NCBI GenBank assembly: GCA_033065855.1
Contig: JAVXUO010000422.1
Coordinates: forward strand, 558,001 to 622,000
Direction: 5' to 3'
From: Escallonia rubra
Taxonomy: Eukaryota > Streptophyta > Magnoliopsida > Escalloniales > Escalloniaceae
Length of the DNA stretch: 64,000 nt
The position numbers and the translations under genes are program-made. Each line of letters opens with the position of its first letter. Within the stretch, counting starts at the first letter, position 1. The notes below the pieces were generated by a model. The model ran no database searches, was not told where the DNA came from, and worked only from the letters and a program-made list of their open reading frames with translations. This document shows, in pieces, positions 11,790 to 23,182 of this stretch.

Positions 11790-13902
11790 TCCTAGCTCTG
11801 CCTCTGTGCAAACAGAGTTGCTCATTTTATGGGGCCTCTTATCGTGCTTCTAGCTGAGAACTCTAAACTGCACCCATTGAATAATTACTCCAATTACACC
11901 AGTAGCCATCCGATCTTGCTTTCTAAATTAAAACTTCTATTCCTCCCAAGGACGGACCACCCCTGCAACCGCACCACCCAACTTTTTTGGGATTTTTTTT
12001 TGGATAATGGGTAAAATATTTAGAATGTAACAAGATTGCCACTATATTGTAACATTACTTTATTAGGGTTTCATTTTATTGTGTTTTTTTACTCTTTGTG
12101 CCACCGGCTGTCATAGTCTTCGGCTTTTTCATTCTGTTGCTCTATCTTCAACCTTTTGAATTTCAAATCCTAAATCTCCAGAATACAAAAAAAAAAAAAA
12201 AAGAATATATCAAAGTTAGTTTTTTTTTTTTAGTTTAGATTCTTATAGTATGTTAACTTATACGTGATTATTGTACTCATACAATTAATAATCACATTAG
12301 TAATGCATCTATACAACAAGAGTTAAGCTTCTTTTATGCAAGATTAGTAATTTATTGTTGACTAATCTTACCAAGTTAAATATAAATAGTAAAATTATAT
12401 GTTTGGGAGATAGTGATGCTTATAATATGTTTTTGATTATTTATGTTTTATGTGAACTTTGAACCTTCTGAATTTTTTTATGTTAGCTATCAAATTTTTT
12501 TTAATGATTTTTGATACCCTCCTATTAGATTTTTTTTGGCTTCGCCCCTGATTTTTCCTAGCCAATTGCCACAGAGTAGTGACAGTAAACACAAGCTTGC
12601 CTGTTACAAGCTTCCCTAGTGAAACTTTTGACAAGCCACAAGGTTTAAATATAAAGGAGGCCTTCTTCATTTCCTACCGCTGGTTGGTAGTAAAATCTTC
12701 CCTGGAATTTTTTAGTTCTTGTTGGTGCAATTGATTCTGGCTAGACTGATGGAGAAGTTTGATGCCGCAAAACCATGAGATGAGCCAATTCGTATCACTG
12801 AAAGCTTCGGACTGACCCCCCCACCCCCCACAGAGTCGCTCCACTTGCTGTCATTACTCACGCCCACACTTGTCTCCACACCTGCATCAAGAGATTATCG
12901 ACCAAAAACAAAGAAATGTGGAAGTATTGGACAAGTGAATGATATGCTGAATGTGCAGATGACCGACAATCTAACGGGCTTCGATCGAAGTTGATTCATC
13001 CTAATGGTTCATCAGCAATGTTTGATCATTGCCAAAATTCCATTAAGTTTATGTGTATTGTGTCCTTATAAAGCCATGTGCCGGAGATTCTGGTGGTTCA
13101 ATTTTGAGCTGAAGTTGCATGCAAAAAATATTTTATTTCTAGGAGTTCAAACATGTCCTGAGACCTATATGCTGGAAAAAGTGATCAGACAATGAAATTA
13201 TCTCATCAATTCAATTTTCTTTGAGAAGCCAATACTATATCAACTACTAGCAAGATCAACGCTCTTCTACGATCTACAATCGCCTTGAGTATACTTTGAG
13301 ATATTATTGAAATAATCTACCCCTCCTTTGCGTCAGGTTGTCTTTCATGGCCAAATGGCATAAGCCCTTTATCCCTTGGCTTCTACCCTTTCTATTTTGA
13401 CCTTGATGTGATTTATCGAACTCAAGGGTGAGATGACAGGCCATGGAGAGCCCTAGCTGAACCATGTCAATTGTTTGACAAAGAATCAGACAATTGCAAA
13501 TAAAGTCATACAAGACGTTCGTGTGGATATATCAGGTAAGTATACTGCTATTACATAAAAATGGTCACATTACGCCAAATCTAGCTCTGACCTACGGTTT
13601 CACTTACCTTGTACAAAGAGTCCAGCATTTTATTAGCTGGAGAAAATACGTTGCAACAAATTAGCATCCAATTAGGTTAACCTTGTTGTTATCGAATTAG
13701 GTCGAGCCATGTTTATTATCAGATAGAAGATAGCAGTTAGGCATGGTCGACGATCAAATTTGAAAACCTAAAGCACTTATTTCTACTTGGCCACCTTGCA
13801 ATAAATTTGCCTAACAATTGTCATGTTTCTAGAGTTGTGATCTATAAGTTTAAGTCACCATTCTGCACTGCCATTCCCCTATACCACCCAATTTCTAGAG
13901 TC

Positions 13903-16172
13903 ATGGAGTTCCTTAATTCGTATGCCACGGCTACGACAGCTGGAAGTTTTGCTTTTCTGGTCTGTCTACACTATGTGCTATGGAGAAACATTAATGGTCG
14001 AAAGAAAAGAGCGCCTGCAGCCGCTGGTGCGTGGCCCTTAGTTGGCCATCTCCCTCTTTTAAGTGGCCCTCAGCTGCCTCATGTAGTGTTAGGGTCCATG
14101 GCAGACAAGTACGGACCAATCTTCAGAATCAAGCTTGGTGTACTTCAAGAATTGGTCGTGAGCGATTGGAAGATTGCAAAAGAGTGCTTTACCACCAACG
14201 ACATGGCCTTTTCTAACCGTCCCAAGTCGGTAGCAGTGGAAGTTATGGGCTACAACTATGCCATGTTTGGTCTTGGCCCTTATGGAAGTTACTGGCGTCA
14301 AATGCGCAAGATAAGCATGCTTGAGCTTCTCTCCAACCACAGGGTTGGGATGCTTGTACACGTTCGTGAATCAGAAGTGCAAGCATCCATCAAAGATATC
14401 TATGATACCTGGAAGAAGAATGAAGGTGCAACCAATATTCTAAAGATGGAAATGAAGCCATGGTTTGGGAGATTAACCCTAAACATGGTCGTTAGGATGC
14501 TTGCCGGGAAGCAAAACTCATGCGATGAGCACGAGAGTGCTCGAACTCGTGAGGCCTTGAGGGGGTTTCTTGAATTAGCGGGCACATTTACAGTATCTGA
14601 TGCGATTCCTTGTTTGAGATGGTTGGATATGGGAGGATATGAGAAAGCCATGAGGAAGAATGCTAAAGAGATTGACTACTTTCTTGAAGGTTGGTTGAAA
14701 GACCACAAAAGAAAGAGAGCTTCTGGTCAGGTAAAGGATGAACAAAAAGATTTCCTGGATGTTATGTTGTCCACTCTTGAAGGTGCTTCCTCAAAAGATG
14801 ATGGGGGCTTTGATGTAGACACCATTATCAAATCTACATGCTTGGTACGTACTTCTATCTCTATGTTTTGTGTAGCTGCCAGCTTGAAATCTTTCCAACC
14901 AGTGATTGAGCATATTAACCTATGCGGGATCCTAGCATTAGCCATCGTGGTTCATCTTGACTGGGGAGATGTTAATATAATCTGTTGCCAAATGTTTTGC
15001 ATTGTATTACTAACCAGAGACCTATTTGTCACCACTTGACGACAACCGTTTAGAACCGTGGAAACGTTCTATCCTCTTGCCCAATTTCTCCATCTCTGTA
15101 TGCTACCATTCGATTGAAACCTCACCCGAATGAGAAACCGTCATTTTACTGGTTTGTGAGCGGAGCTTTGGCTCTGCTTGGTTTTAGCAAATTTCATGGT
15201 CTAGAAATTGTTGGCACATTATGACCATGGCATTATCACATTTATGTGAATGTAAAAAAGAATCAACAAAAATCATCTAAAGAAACGAGCTTTGGCTCTG
15301 CTTGCGCTTAACTCGCCTATTTACTTGTCTAAAGTTTCACGTCTGAGATCGTCTAATCTTCTAAAGAAATGGAAAATCTAATATTTCTTTGACGCTGATA
15401 TTAGTTTTTTCCTATCTCCCAAAGATGTGAAGTTTCACTTGAACATTCCGAATTGAACATGTGAGGGGTGAAGATGTTTCAGTTCAATTAAAGCTCAGGT
15501 CAGTACTTGATTGGAAACTCTGTACATGATTGGCAGGTATTTTTAACAGGAGCCACCGACACTTCAACGGTGACTTTGACATGGGCTCTGGCGTTGCTGC
15601 TTAACCACAATCACGTCCTGGAGAAGGCTCAAGCTGAACTAGACAGCCACGTGGGAAGGAAGAGGCAAGTGCAGGAGTCAGACCTGAAGAACTTAGTGTA
15701 CCTGCAAGCCATCATCAAGGAAACACTGCGCTTATATCCCCCTGCTGCACTTCTGCCAGCGCGCGAGTCCATGGAGGACTGCATGGTAGGAGGCTACAAC
15801 ATCCCCAAGGGCACTCGCCTGGTGGTAAATCTTTGGAAGATTCATCGCGACCCTTCTGTGTGGTCGGATCCCTGTGAGTTTCAACCGGAAAGATTCTTGA
15901 AAAGTCACAAGGATTTCGATGTCAGGGGCCAGCATTTTGAGTTGATTCCATTTGGTAGCGGTAGAAGAATCTGCCCCGGCATTACACTAGGCCTCCAGGT
16001 GGTACACTTTATCCTGGCTAGTTTGATTCACGGATTTGAGATCAAGAAACCATCAGATGAACCAGTGGACATGACTGAAAGCTTTGGAATGTCGAACATG
16101 AAAGCCACCCCACTTCATGTTGTTCTCGCCCCCCGCCTGTCTTCTTACCTGTATGAACAAATTACGGGGTAA
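13903..16172 (+). CDS. CYP82-family cytochrome P450, copy 2
   Basis: Exons 13903-14844 and 15537-16172 join in phase 0 across a 692-bp intron to give 525 residues. It carries the same landmarks as copy 1: N-terminal anchor, WPLVGHL hinge, ExxR in KETLR, PERF, and the heme loop FGSGRRIC with Cys460. The I-helix reads GATDTS (319-324): the Asp-Thr pair used in oxygen activation is present, and Ala takes the place of the usual second Gly. The nearest relatives are the two neighbours, from which it differs by scattered substitutions across exon 1 (for example around residues 205-235). The reading frame is intact and the splice sites match the other copies. It is probably an ER monooxygenase of specialised metabolism; substrate unknown. 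Confidence 0.93.
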
Positions 16173-16895
16173 AATGCTCTTTCATCGAGTAATAAAAAAG
16201 AACATCTGCTGTACTGGATGCTGATATTAGTGTTAAGACGCACTGCAACACTAGATAAAAGGTCTTCAGGCCCTAATTAATAACTTTGCTCTGTTACTTT
16301 GCAAGCATCAATTAGGCTACCTTCCAGTCTGCTTCCACAATTTTAAGAGTTTTATCAATAAATATTTTATGAAAATGCCACTAGTAGTTTTTTATTTCAC
16401 TCAATGGTTATTACACAATCGAGGCCAAATTCTTCTCGTTGCCACTTTCTTTCTTGACAAGAGTATGTGCCACTCTTGTAACTTTTTAAATGAGGCTCCA
16501 CTTATCTTCTCTTTCCCATCGTCGAAGAGATGAATGACAATTGCCTTTTCTAAAAATAATTTTCACTCGCATTATACATAACTTCCTTTGCATTAAGTAC
16601 ATGAATAGTGTCCCTAAAATTACAATAATTTTTTTTTGAAAATACTTTAATGGCAGAAATGAAGGGACTAAGATACAACCAAAACTGAAAAAAGGGGGGG
16701 GGGCGCTGGGCTTTGCTCAATTGGATATGTGACTGCCAAAAAGTTACATTTAAGACGTCAACGTCAGGGCTGCGATGGTCGGTTCCCCGGTCAACTAGCC
16801 GCCGTTGTGGGACAGCAGACACTTGGCCGTTAAATTCACTCCAAATTGACTTTCAAAGCTTTGATGTATCCCCCCCGCCTAACTTGTGCAATCTA

Positions 16896-18147
16896 GAGTG
16901 TGTTTGGAACGGATGAGATTTCATTTTAAATCTTCAAATTTCATTGTTTGAAATATTAAAAAAAGAAATTGGAATTGAATTTCATGGGATTTGACTGAAT
17001 TTATTTTAATAGTGTGAGATCCGATGAAAAATGGTCGGATTTCATGGGATTTTGATTTACTCGAATTAAAAGTAATTATTTATATATCTTACCCTTTTTT
17101 TCTGAATCTTTCCAACAAATGAACCCACCACCACCATCTTCATTGCCGCTACCGCAACACCACTTTTACTACCACAACCGGCACCACTACTACCACCACT
17201 ACTGCCACCATCACCGCCATCATTACTATCGCCACCACCACCGTCGTCGTCACCACCACTACCACTGTCGCTGCTGCCACAACCACCGCTAACACTACCG
17301 CCACCACCACCACAGCCACCACTACAACCACCACCACCGTCACTGCATCCTTTACCACCACCATCACTACCGCCACCACCAGTACTGCCACAACTACCGC
17401 CGCCGCCACCACTATTGCCACCACCACCACCGCCGCGAGCACTGCCACAACTACTACCGGCGCCACCACTACTGCCACCACCACTGCCACCACCACTGCT
17501 ACCACAACCACCACCACCACCACAGTCGACGCCACAGCCACCGCCACCAATAATGCCACCACCACTACCGGCCCCACCACTATTGCCACCACCATTACCA
17601 CTGCTACCACCACTGCCATCGCCGCCACCACCACCACTATTGCCACCATCACTACTGCTGCCACCACCACCACCACCAGCACCGTCGCCACCATCACTAC
17701 TGCCACCACTGCTGCCAACATCACTATTGCCACCGCGCCGCCACTACTACTGCCACCGGCATCACTATTGGTGTCAGTTGTCGAGCACCAATTACACGTT
17801 GTTACACCTCAATACCACCACTACCATCATTACCATCACTTGACCACCCCACCACTTCCACCGTTGATGTTGCTACCCCGTGCAGTGTTGCCACCACCAC
17901 CACCACCACCATGTGGTGGCACTAGCACACTTGAAATCACTTACCGTAATTTATTTTTCATCGTAAGTCAAGGATATAATTGTCTAAAAATTTATAACAT
18001 TTCCATTTCCTCTGTTCTTCAAACACAAAATTGGAATTCCATGATTTGAATTCCCTTTCGTTCCAAACAAAAAAAAGTGAATTAAATTTCAAATCCAATT
18101 CCAAATATGAAATCCAATTCCTAAAAGAATTGGTTCCAAACGGGCCG
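16896..18147. mobile_element. PIF/Harbinger-like element with an internal triplet-repeat block
   Basis: Unit B reads GTGCAATCTA then GAGTGTGTTTGGAAC on the left and CCAAACGGGCCG then TTAGCACATG on the right, whereas unit C near 38325-38340 reads GTGCAATTTAGCACATG without a break. This implies a 1252-bp insertion with a 3-bp TTA-type target duplication (CTA left, TTA right) and imperfect inverted ends around GTTTGGAAC, typical of Tourist/Harbinger-type elements. The core from about 17120 to 17930 is an imperfect ACC/GCC triplet repeat; the long Pro-rich and Val/Ala-rich frames across it are by-products of that repeat, not genes. Confidence 0.75.
17127..17926. repeat. Imperfect (CCA/CCG)n trinucleotide repeat
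   Basis: About 800 bases made almost wholly of CCA, CCG, ACT and GCC triplets. The repeat is open in several frames on both strands, which produces long low-complexity reading frames without a coding signature. It lies wholly inside the Harbinger-like element. Confidence 0.9.
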
Positions 18148-19694
18148 TTAGCACATGTGTGTTACAACTTAAAAAGACCTTTCAGTAGGGCTTAGCACGA
18201 TGGTTGAAACACTTTTTAGAACGATAACCATAAGATGAGGTATTGATGGACATCACTTTGTTGTAACCAAAAGAAATCAAAGGAAGAAATATTCTCCCAA
18301 ATATGTGTTCATGCCCCCTAAAGATGAAATTTGGTGTCACGTTTGTTATTTTATGCGCTACAGATAAACTTTTACGGTTTTACTCTTGTCCCCATGTGAC
18401 AAAACAAAGGAATACAAATTAGAGAAAAATAATTAAGGACAAATTTTAGCTTCAAGGGATGCAATCTTTTAATGTAAGACTAGTAAAGGATCACGTGCTT
18501 TGCATATTATATAGAGATTTAAAACAAAAAAATTATAAATCTTGATAAAAAAATACAATTAAAATTAACTATTACGATTATTATAATTACACCATAATAA
18601 GTAAATCAGTTATTAACTGTTAACTCAAGGCTCGAAGTATGAAAACTTATTTGCACAAAATATGATCTTACTTTCATACTTGAATTGTTAAGAAACTCTT
18701 GAATGTTGCATATTACATCTTGTTATCTATGGTACACGGGCATTGTATTGAGTTTCAAACTCTTTCACAAATATTTAATTCTCACGAAATACTGCATATT
18801 TTACATTAGAATAATAAGAGTAAAGAAAGTGTTTGAGAGACAATTAATGTCAAGTATATATATTGTATTGTCCAATTTATTGTAATATATTTCTATTGCA
18901 TGTATATAAGTCTAAGAAGTAAAATTAAGAAAAAGTTGAATTGTAACTAATTGATATTAACGAAAGTTCAAAAATTAACTCAAAAATTGTCAGAAGTAAA
19001 GTGTTTAACGGAGAAAAGTTATGATTGATAAATTGTATAACAAAGTTTGTAAAATGAAAGGAGTTAATTAGGAGCTTAAATGTTGAATCTTTAAAACCAA
19101 TAATCAAATAAACTCAAGGGATCTTGCATGTGACATATAAAAATTCAATTGCTTAGGCAACAAATCTAGTACTTGTAACTTTTAAGAATCGTTTTAAAGT
19201 TTTTCTATCTTTCACTTTTAGAATTTAACCATTTTTCCTATAAGCATTACCATTAAAATTCAAAATACCATCACCTACGACTCTCAGTATCATTTATTAT
19301 CCATCTCGTTTCGTTCTGTCTAGTGATGGCGATTCTTGTAACCCCTGCATTTTATTTTCTTTTGTTAAAGATCTCGTCTATTATAAATTTCATGTATCTG
19401 TTATTTAAATATTAAAATACATAGCAAGTCCTTTTCAAAATTTTCTATCTTAACTTTCAAATTTTGATTACAATTTGTCTAAAACTATGTTTAATCGTAA
19501 TGATACCTTCATTTTTCTACATTTTAGTAAAAAAAAAAAAAACTATAGTGTACTCTAAAGTTTCTCTTGATAGTGTACTCTAAAGTTCTCCTTTATTTTT
19601 ACCTACCATGACTTTGTTATCTTAGTAGTACAATAAGGCTATTAACTTAGTTGTGCATGTAATTTTGCAGATAATTACCATAAGACTTTTATTT

Positions 19695-19720
19695 TTAAGA
19701 CAAATATATATATATATCTA

Positions 19721-19769
<49 letters not shown>
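19695..19769. repeat. (TA)n dinucleotide tract
   Basis: An almost uninterrupted TA run inside the Helitron-like element, with a short TCTATCTA interruption near its left end. Confidence 0.95.
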
Positions 19770-19853
19770 GATAATACCACATCTATTCATCTTAAAAGTA
19801 AATATATAAATGCGCGCCTGTGTGTATCCTTTTGAAATGTATATCACAAAATG

Positions 19854-20048
19854 GGATCCAAATCCCCTGCTATAACCCATGGTTACAGCAGGGGTGCTAT
19901 ACTCATTTCTGTGAGAGAGGGGGGAGAGAGAGAGAGGTAAGAGAAAGAGTAACCATGGTTACAGCCCCCTCTCTATCTCCCCCCTCTCTCACAGAAATGG
20001 GTACAGCACCATGCTGTAACCCATGGTTACAGCAGGGAATCCCAATCC
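19854..20048. mobile_element. Mutator-like MITE nested in the Helitron
   Basis: Nearly the whole 195 bp is an imperfect inverted repeat. The left arm opens GGATCCAAATCCCCTGCT and the inverted right arm reads GGATTGGGATTCCCTGCT; pairing continues through the TGTGAGAGAGGGGGGAGA words towards the centre. It is flanked by a perfect 9-bp direct repeat, CACAAAATG (19845-19853 and 20049-20057). Long TIRs with a 9-bp duplication are the mark of Mutator-like MITEs. It has no coding capacity. It entered after the Helitron arrived, because it lies inside it. Confidence 0.9.
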
Positions 20049-20829
20049 CACAAAATGACATATGACATATGACATTGATACTAGATAATAGTAATGAACG
20101 AAGTAATAACAATAATTTTTACAAATTTAAGTTTTTCACCCTATATACATAAGCATTATATTTATAAATATAAATACAAACTCAAGAAGAGTTCATCAAG
20201 GATAAGATCTAACCCAGATCATTCATCGGATAATAAAACATGTATCTTCCAAAAAAAGAAAGTAAAAAAAAATTACATAGGGGATAAGGTTTTGGGAGTA
20301 AAGAAAATTACAACAACCCACTATTTTACCAAACACAAAATAAATATAAGTTCGTCATAAAAGTTTAAAAAAAATAAAGCCTAGTCAAACTTGTAGATAT
20401 TCTGACTCTATCCTGATAGATGTAAATTTGCAATTATATGCAAAAATTAGTTGATGCAATAGCAAGTCCACCTTAAAAAGTATATAAATAAAGATGATAA
20501 TACATGTATTCAAGAAAAGTTCTCTAAGAAGTAGGAGAATAAATGTGTTCATTTTATCGACTTTGACGTTGTTAAGCTTTAAGTTAGGTTTTCACAATGT
20601 TTTCTTTAAAGGTAAACATAAATTTTGCATCATATTTATAGGATTAGGCTAGATCCACTCCCGCTTTGGTTGAATCCAGTTCTCTTGTAACTAAACGATA
20701 CATTTAAGCCCTTCAGCGACTAAATGTTTACCTAGAAATGTTTAACCTTTTCAGTAATCAGAGAGCATGCATGAATTCAAGGGTAATTCTACGGGATTTT
20801 CTTAGGATTTCTTTAATTTGTTTTTAGTA

Positions 20830-21560
20830 AAAGTCAAAAAAACTCTTAACTCTAGCAAAAGCTTATGTTCCAATAAAAGGTATTTGAAGAAAAAATGCTT
20901 GATATACTAATAGAAGTCAAAAGTACTCTTACTTTTTAATAACATTCTAATTCAAAATGGATATTTAATGAAAAAAAAAGTTTTAAGTTAAAAACACATT
21001 TAACCACCATTAATCTTATACAAAGATTTCAATTAAAAAGCTAGGACATCTTAAGGTGGGGGGCGGGGAATGAAATAAAAAATAAAAAAAAAAGAGTTTC
21101 TGGTAAAAATGTTCAATTTAGTTTGGGTATATTATATTATTCCTTAAAGGCGGTTTTTTCTTTTTGTTTAAAAAGAAGCCAAAACAAACAAATTAACAAA
21201 ATCGTATATTCCAATAGGGGTAATTAAAGAAAAAAATATTTAATATCTTATGAGAAGTCAAAACACCCTTATTTTTTAGTAACACTCTTATTTACAATTG
21301 CGTGATAAATGAAAAACATTAAATCAAAAGTCAAAATAACTCTTAAATCTAACAAAAGCATAGATTTCAATAAGGGTATCTTAAGGAAAGAGACTTGACA
21401 TCTTATTAGAAGTCAAAAATACCTTCATTTAAAAAAAACACTATATATTCAAAAAGGAAATTTAATGGAAAAGAAAATGTTAAGTAAAAAACATCCCTAA
21501 TTACCTTTAATCTTATAAGAAGACTTCAATTTAAGAAGAATATCTTAAGGAAAAAAAGAT
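20830..21560. repeat. Diverged AT-rich repeats inside the Helitron
   Basis: Similar blocks recur around 20850, 21180, 21340 and 21470, each with words like caaaagcttatattccaata, gaagtcaaaagtactcttatt and aacactctaattcaaaa. Related sequence is found at 9940-10130 and 36520-36690. They look like internal amplification of the Helitron 5' region. Confidence 0.6.
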
Positions 21561-21717
21561 TAGTCATTTAAGCTCATCCGTGCTTTTATATATGTACGTA
21601 TATATATAGATAAAGATATAGATAACGAATAATTGTTGAATGAAATTAGTAATATTTTTATTAAATTTTTAACAATGAATATTAGCGGCACTTTGTCTTG
21701 AAATTAACACGACTACC

Positions 21718-22752
21718 TCAAGTGAACGAAATGCTAGTTCTTCGAACGCATTGATCTCGGGCTATGGCATGCACGGGCTTGGAAGAGAAGCACTTGAAAT
21801 CTTTACACGAAAGAAAGAGGAAGGTGTTGAGCCAAACCACATCACTTTCACGTATGTGCTTTCTGCTTGTAGTCACGCGGGACTTATTAATGAAGGTAAT
21901 AATGAAGCAAGTGAATAATGTTTGGGAAGGCATATCAATCAAGATTAGGAAATTAGATATAACGATCAGCAGTATCACTTATCTGCCATCATTTCTTCCT
22001 ATATATACCCTTTAGTTGTGGCATATTGCTACAGGTAGAAGGTGATTCGCAGAATTGGAATAGTCATCTGTGATACCAGAGGCAAAACATTATGCTGCAT
22101 GGTTGATATGCTTGGTCGAGCTGGGCGCTTGCATGAAACTTATGAATTGATAAAAGAGATGCCATCACAACCATATGATGCGGTATGGGGTTCATTGCTT
22201 TTGGCCTGCAGGATATACAGACTTGGGGAAAGTTGCAGCCAATGAACTTTTCCACCTTGAGCCAGAAAATACTGGATACTATGTGCTAATGTCAAATATA
22301 TATGCAGCATCAAGCAAGTGGAAAGAAGTTGGAAAGCTAAGACAATATATGAAGAACAAAGGACTGAGAAAGCCTGCAGCCTTCAGTGTGATTGAGTTTG
22401 GTGATGAGGTTTATTGTTTCCACACAGCAGACCAATTAAATCCCTTCAGAAGAGATATTTATGTAAAGGCAGGCTATATGCCAGATCGGTCTTGTGTCCT
22501 GCACGATGTGGAAGAGGAAGACAAAGATCAAATCCTCATCTGTCACTGTGAAAAGCTAGCTGTGGCTTTCGGCCTTATGCAGATTGAACCAGGATTAGAT
22601 ATTCAGATAACCAAGAACCTTAGAGTTTCAATGATTGCCATTCAGCTCTTAAGATCATTTCAAATATTTATGGAAGGAAAATCGTGGTGAGAGATGCAAA
22701 TCGATTTCATCACTTTCAAGGTGGGTCGTGTTCATGCAAAGATTACTGGTGA
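21718..22752 (+). pseudogene. PPR protein (DYW class) 3' fragment, frameshifted
   Basis: Translated pieces show plant pentatricopeptide features in order: [11 protein letters not shown] followed by [19 protein letters not shown] (about 21740-21895), then [22 protein letters not shown] (about 22100-22165), then an E-domain stretch ELFHLEPENTGYYVLMSNIY, then the DYW deaminase-like end with HCEKLAVAFGLM, the DCH motif, [16 protein letters not shown] and a stop at 22750-22752. The frame shifts at least three times (before about 22100, near 22215-22245, and near 22635-22645), and about 130 unrelated bases separate the first two blocks. The upstream PPR array is absent. DYW proteins edit organelle RNA; this copy cannot make a full protein. 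Confidence 0.85.
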
Positions 22753-23182
22753 ACTATCACGCTGCATGCAAGTGCTTTGCCGGTGATTCATAGTATAATT
22801 GAATTTGAGAGATGCTGTCAAATTCGTTGATTCAACAAAAGATGCATGATATGGCTCCAAGAAATTAACATTCTGGGCAATGCTGCAAAACAACAATCCA
22901 AGGACAGCAGGGGAGTATACGAGGCACGGTAGTAGGCGACTTCTGGAAGTCATATTCTTTCCGACATGTAATATTATGTTCACCATCTGCGCAAAAGGGG
23001 AGTAAATGAAGCACGGTTTGACGTTCAGAAAACTAGTAAACAAGCAGCTTATTGGAGCAGACCTTTGTCAGCTTTGCCCGAAAACATCTGTCAACCAAAC
23101 TTTGGTAGATTGGAATTTGGAGACTTTAATTGTGAAATCTGGCTGTGTTAGAGGCGTGATTCCAATGTCAGTTGATCGAATG
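22753..23182. other. Spacer after the PPR relic, no gene seen
   Basis: This probable former 3' UTR of the PPR gene leads into the duplicated unit C sequence. Short reading frames on both strands show no recognisable domain. Confidence 0.5.

Larger units (their letters stand above)
18480..21622 (-). mobile_element. Non-autonomous Helitron-like insertion
   Basis: Unit C at about 38700 reads AATGTAAGATAACGAATAATTG. Unit B has the same sequence split exactly between A and T: left AATGTAAGA then CTAGTAAAGG, right TATAGA then TAACGAATAATTG. There is no target duplication. Read on the - strand the insert starts TCTATATC and ends AAAGCACGTGATCCTTTACTAG, fitting the Helitron pattern of 5' TC, 3' CTAG and insertion between A and T. 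The interior is AT-rich, has no Rep/helicase gene, and holds a nested MITE (19854-20048), a (TA)n tract and a series of related repeats (20830-21560). Confidence 0.82.
10141..21700. repeat. Segmental duplication unit B (CYP82 copy 2)
   Basis: Unit B lacks the first 1150 bases of unit A: it joins at about 10150 to sequence equivalent to 1155. It then follows A and C through P450 copy 2 (13903-16172). From about 16330 it matches 37550-38780 near the end of unit C, up to about 21690. Three mobile elements interrupt it (10925-11789, 16896-18147, 18480-21622). Gene-free stretches 10151-10911, 11803-13902 and 16173-16895 are spacer shared with the other units; I see no coding sequence in them. Confidence 0.8.

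Noticed and set aside
17149-17843. Long Val/Ala-rich (- strand) and Pro-rich (+ strand) reading frames
   Set aside because: They arise from an imperfect CCA/CCG triplet repeat that is open in many frames and have no domain or start context.
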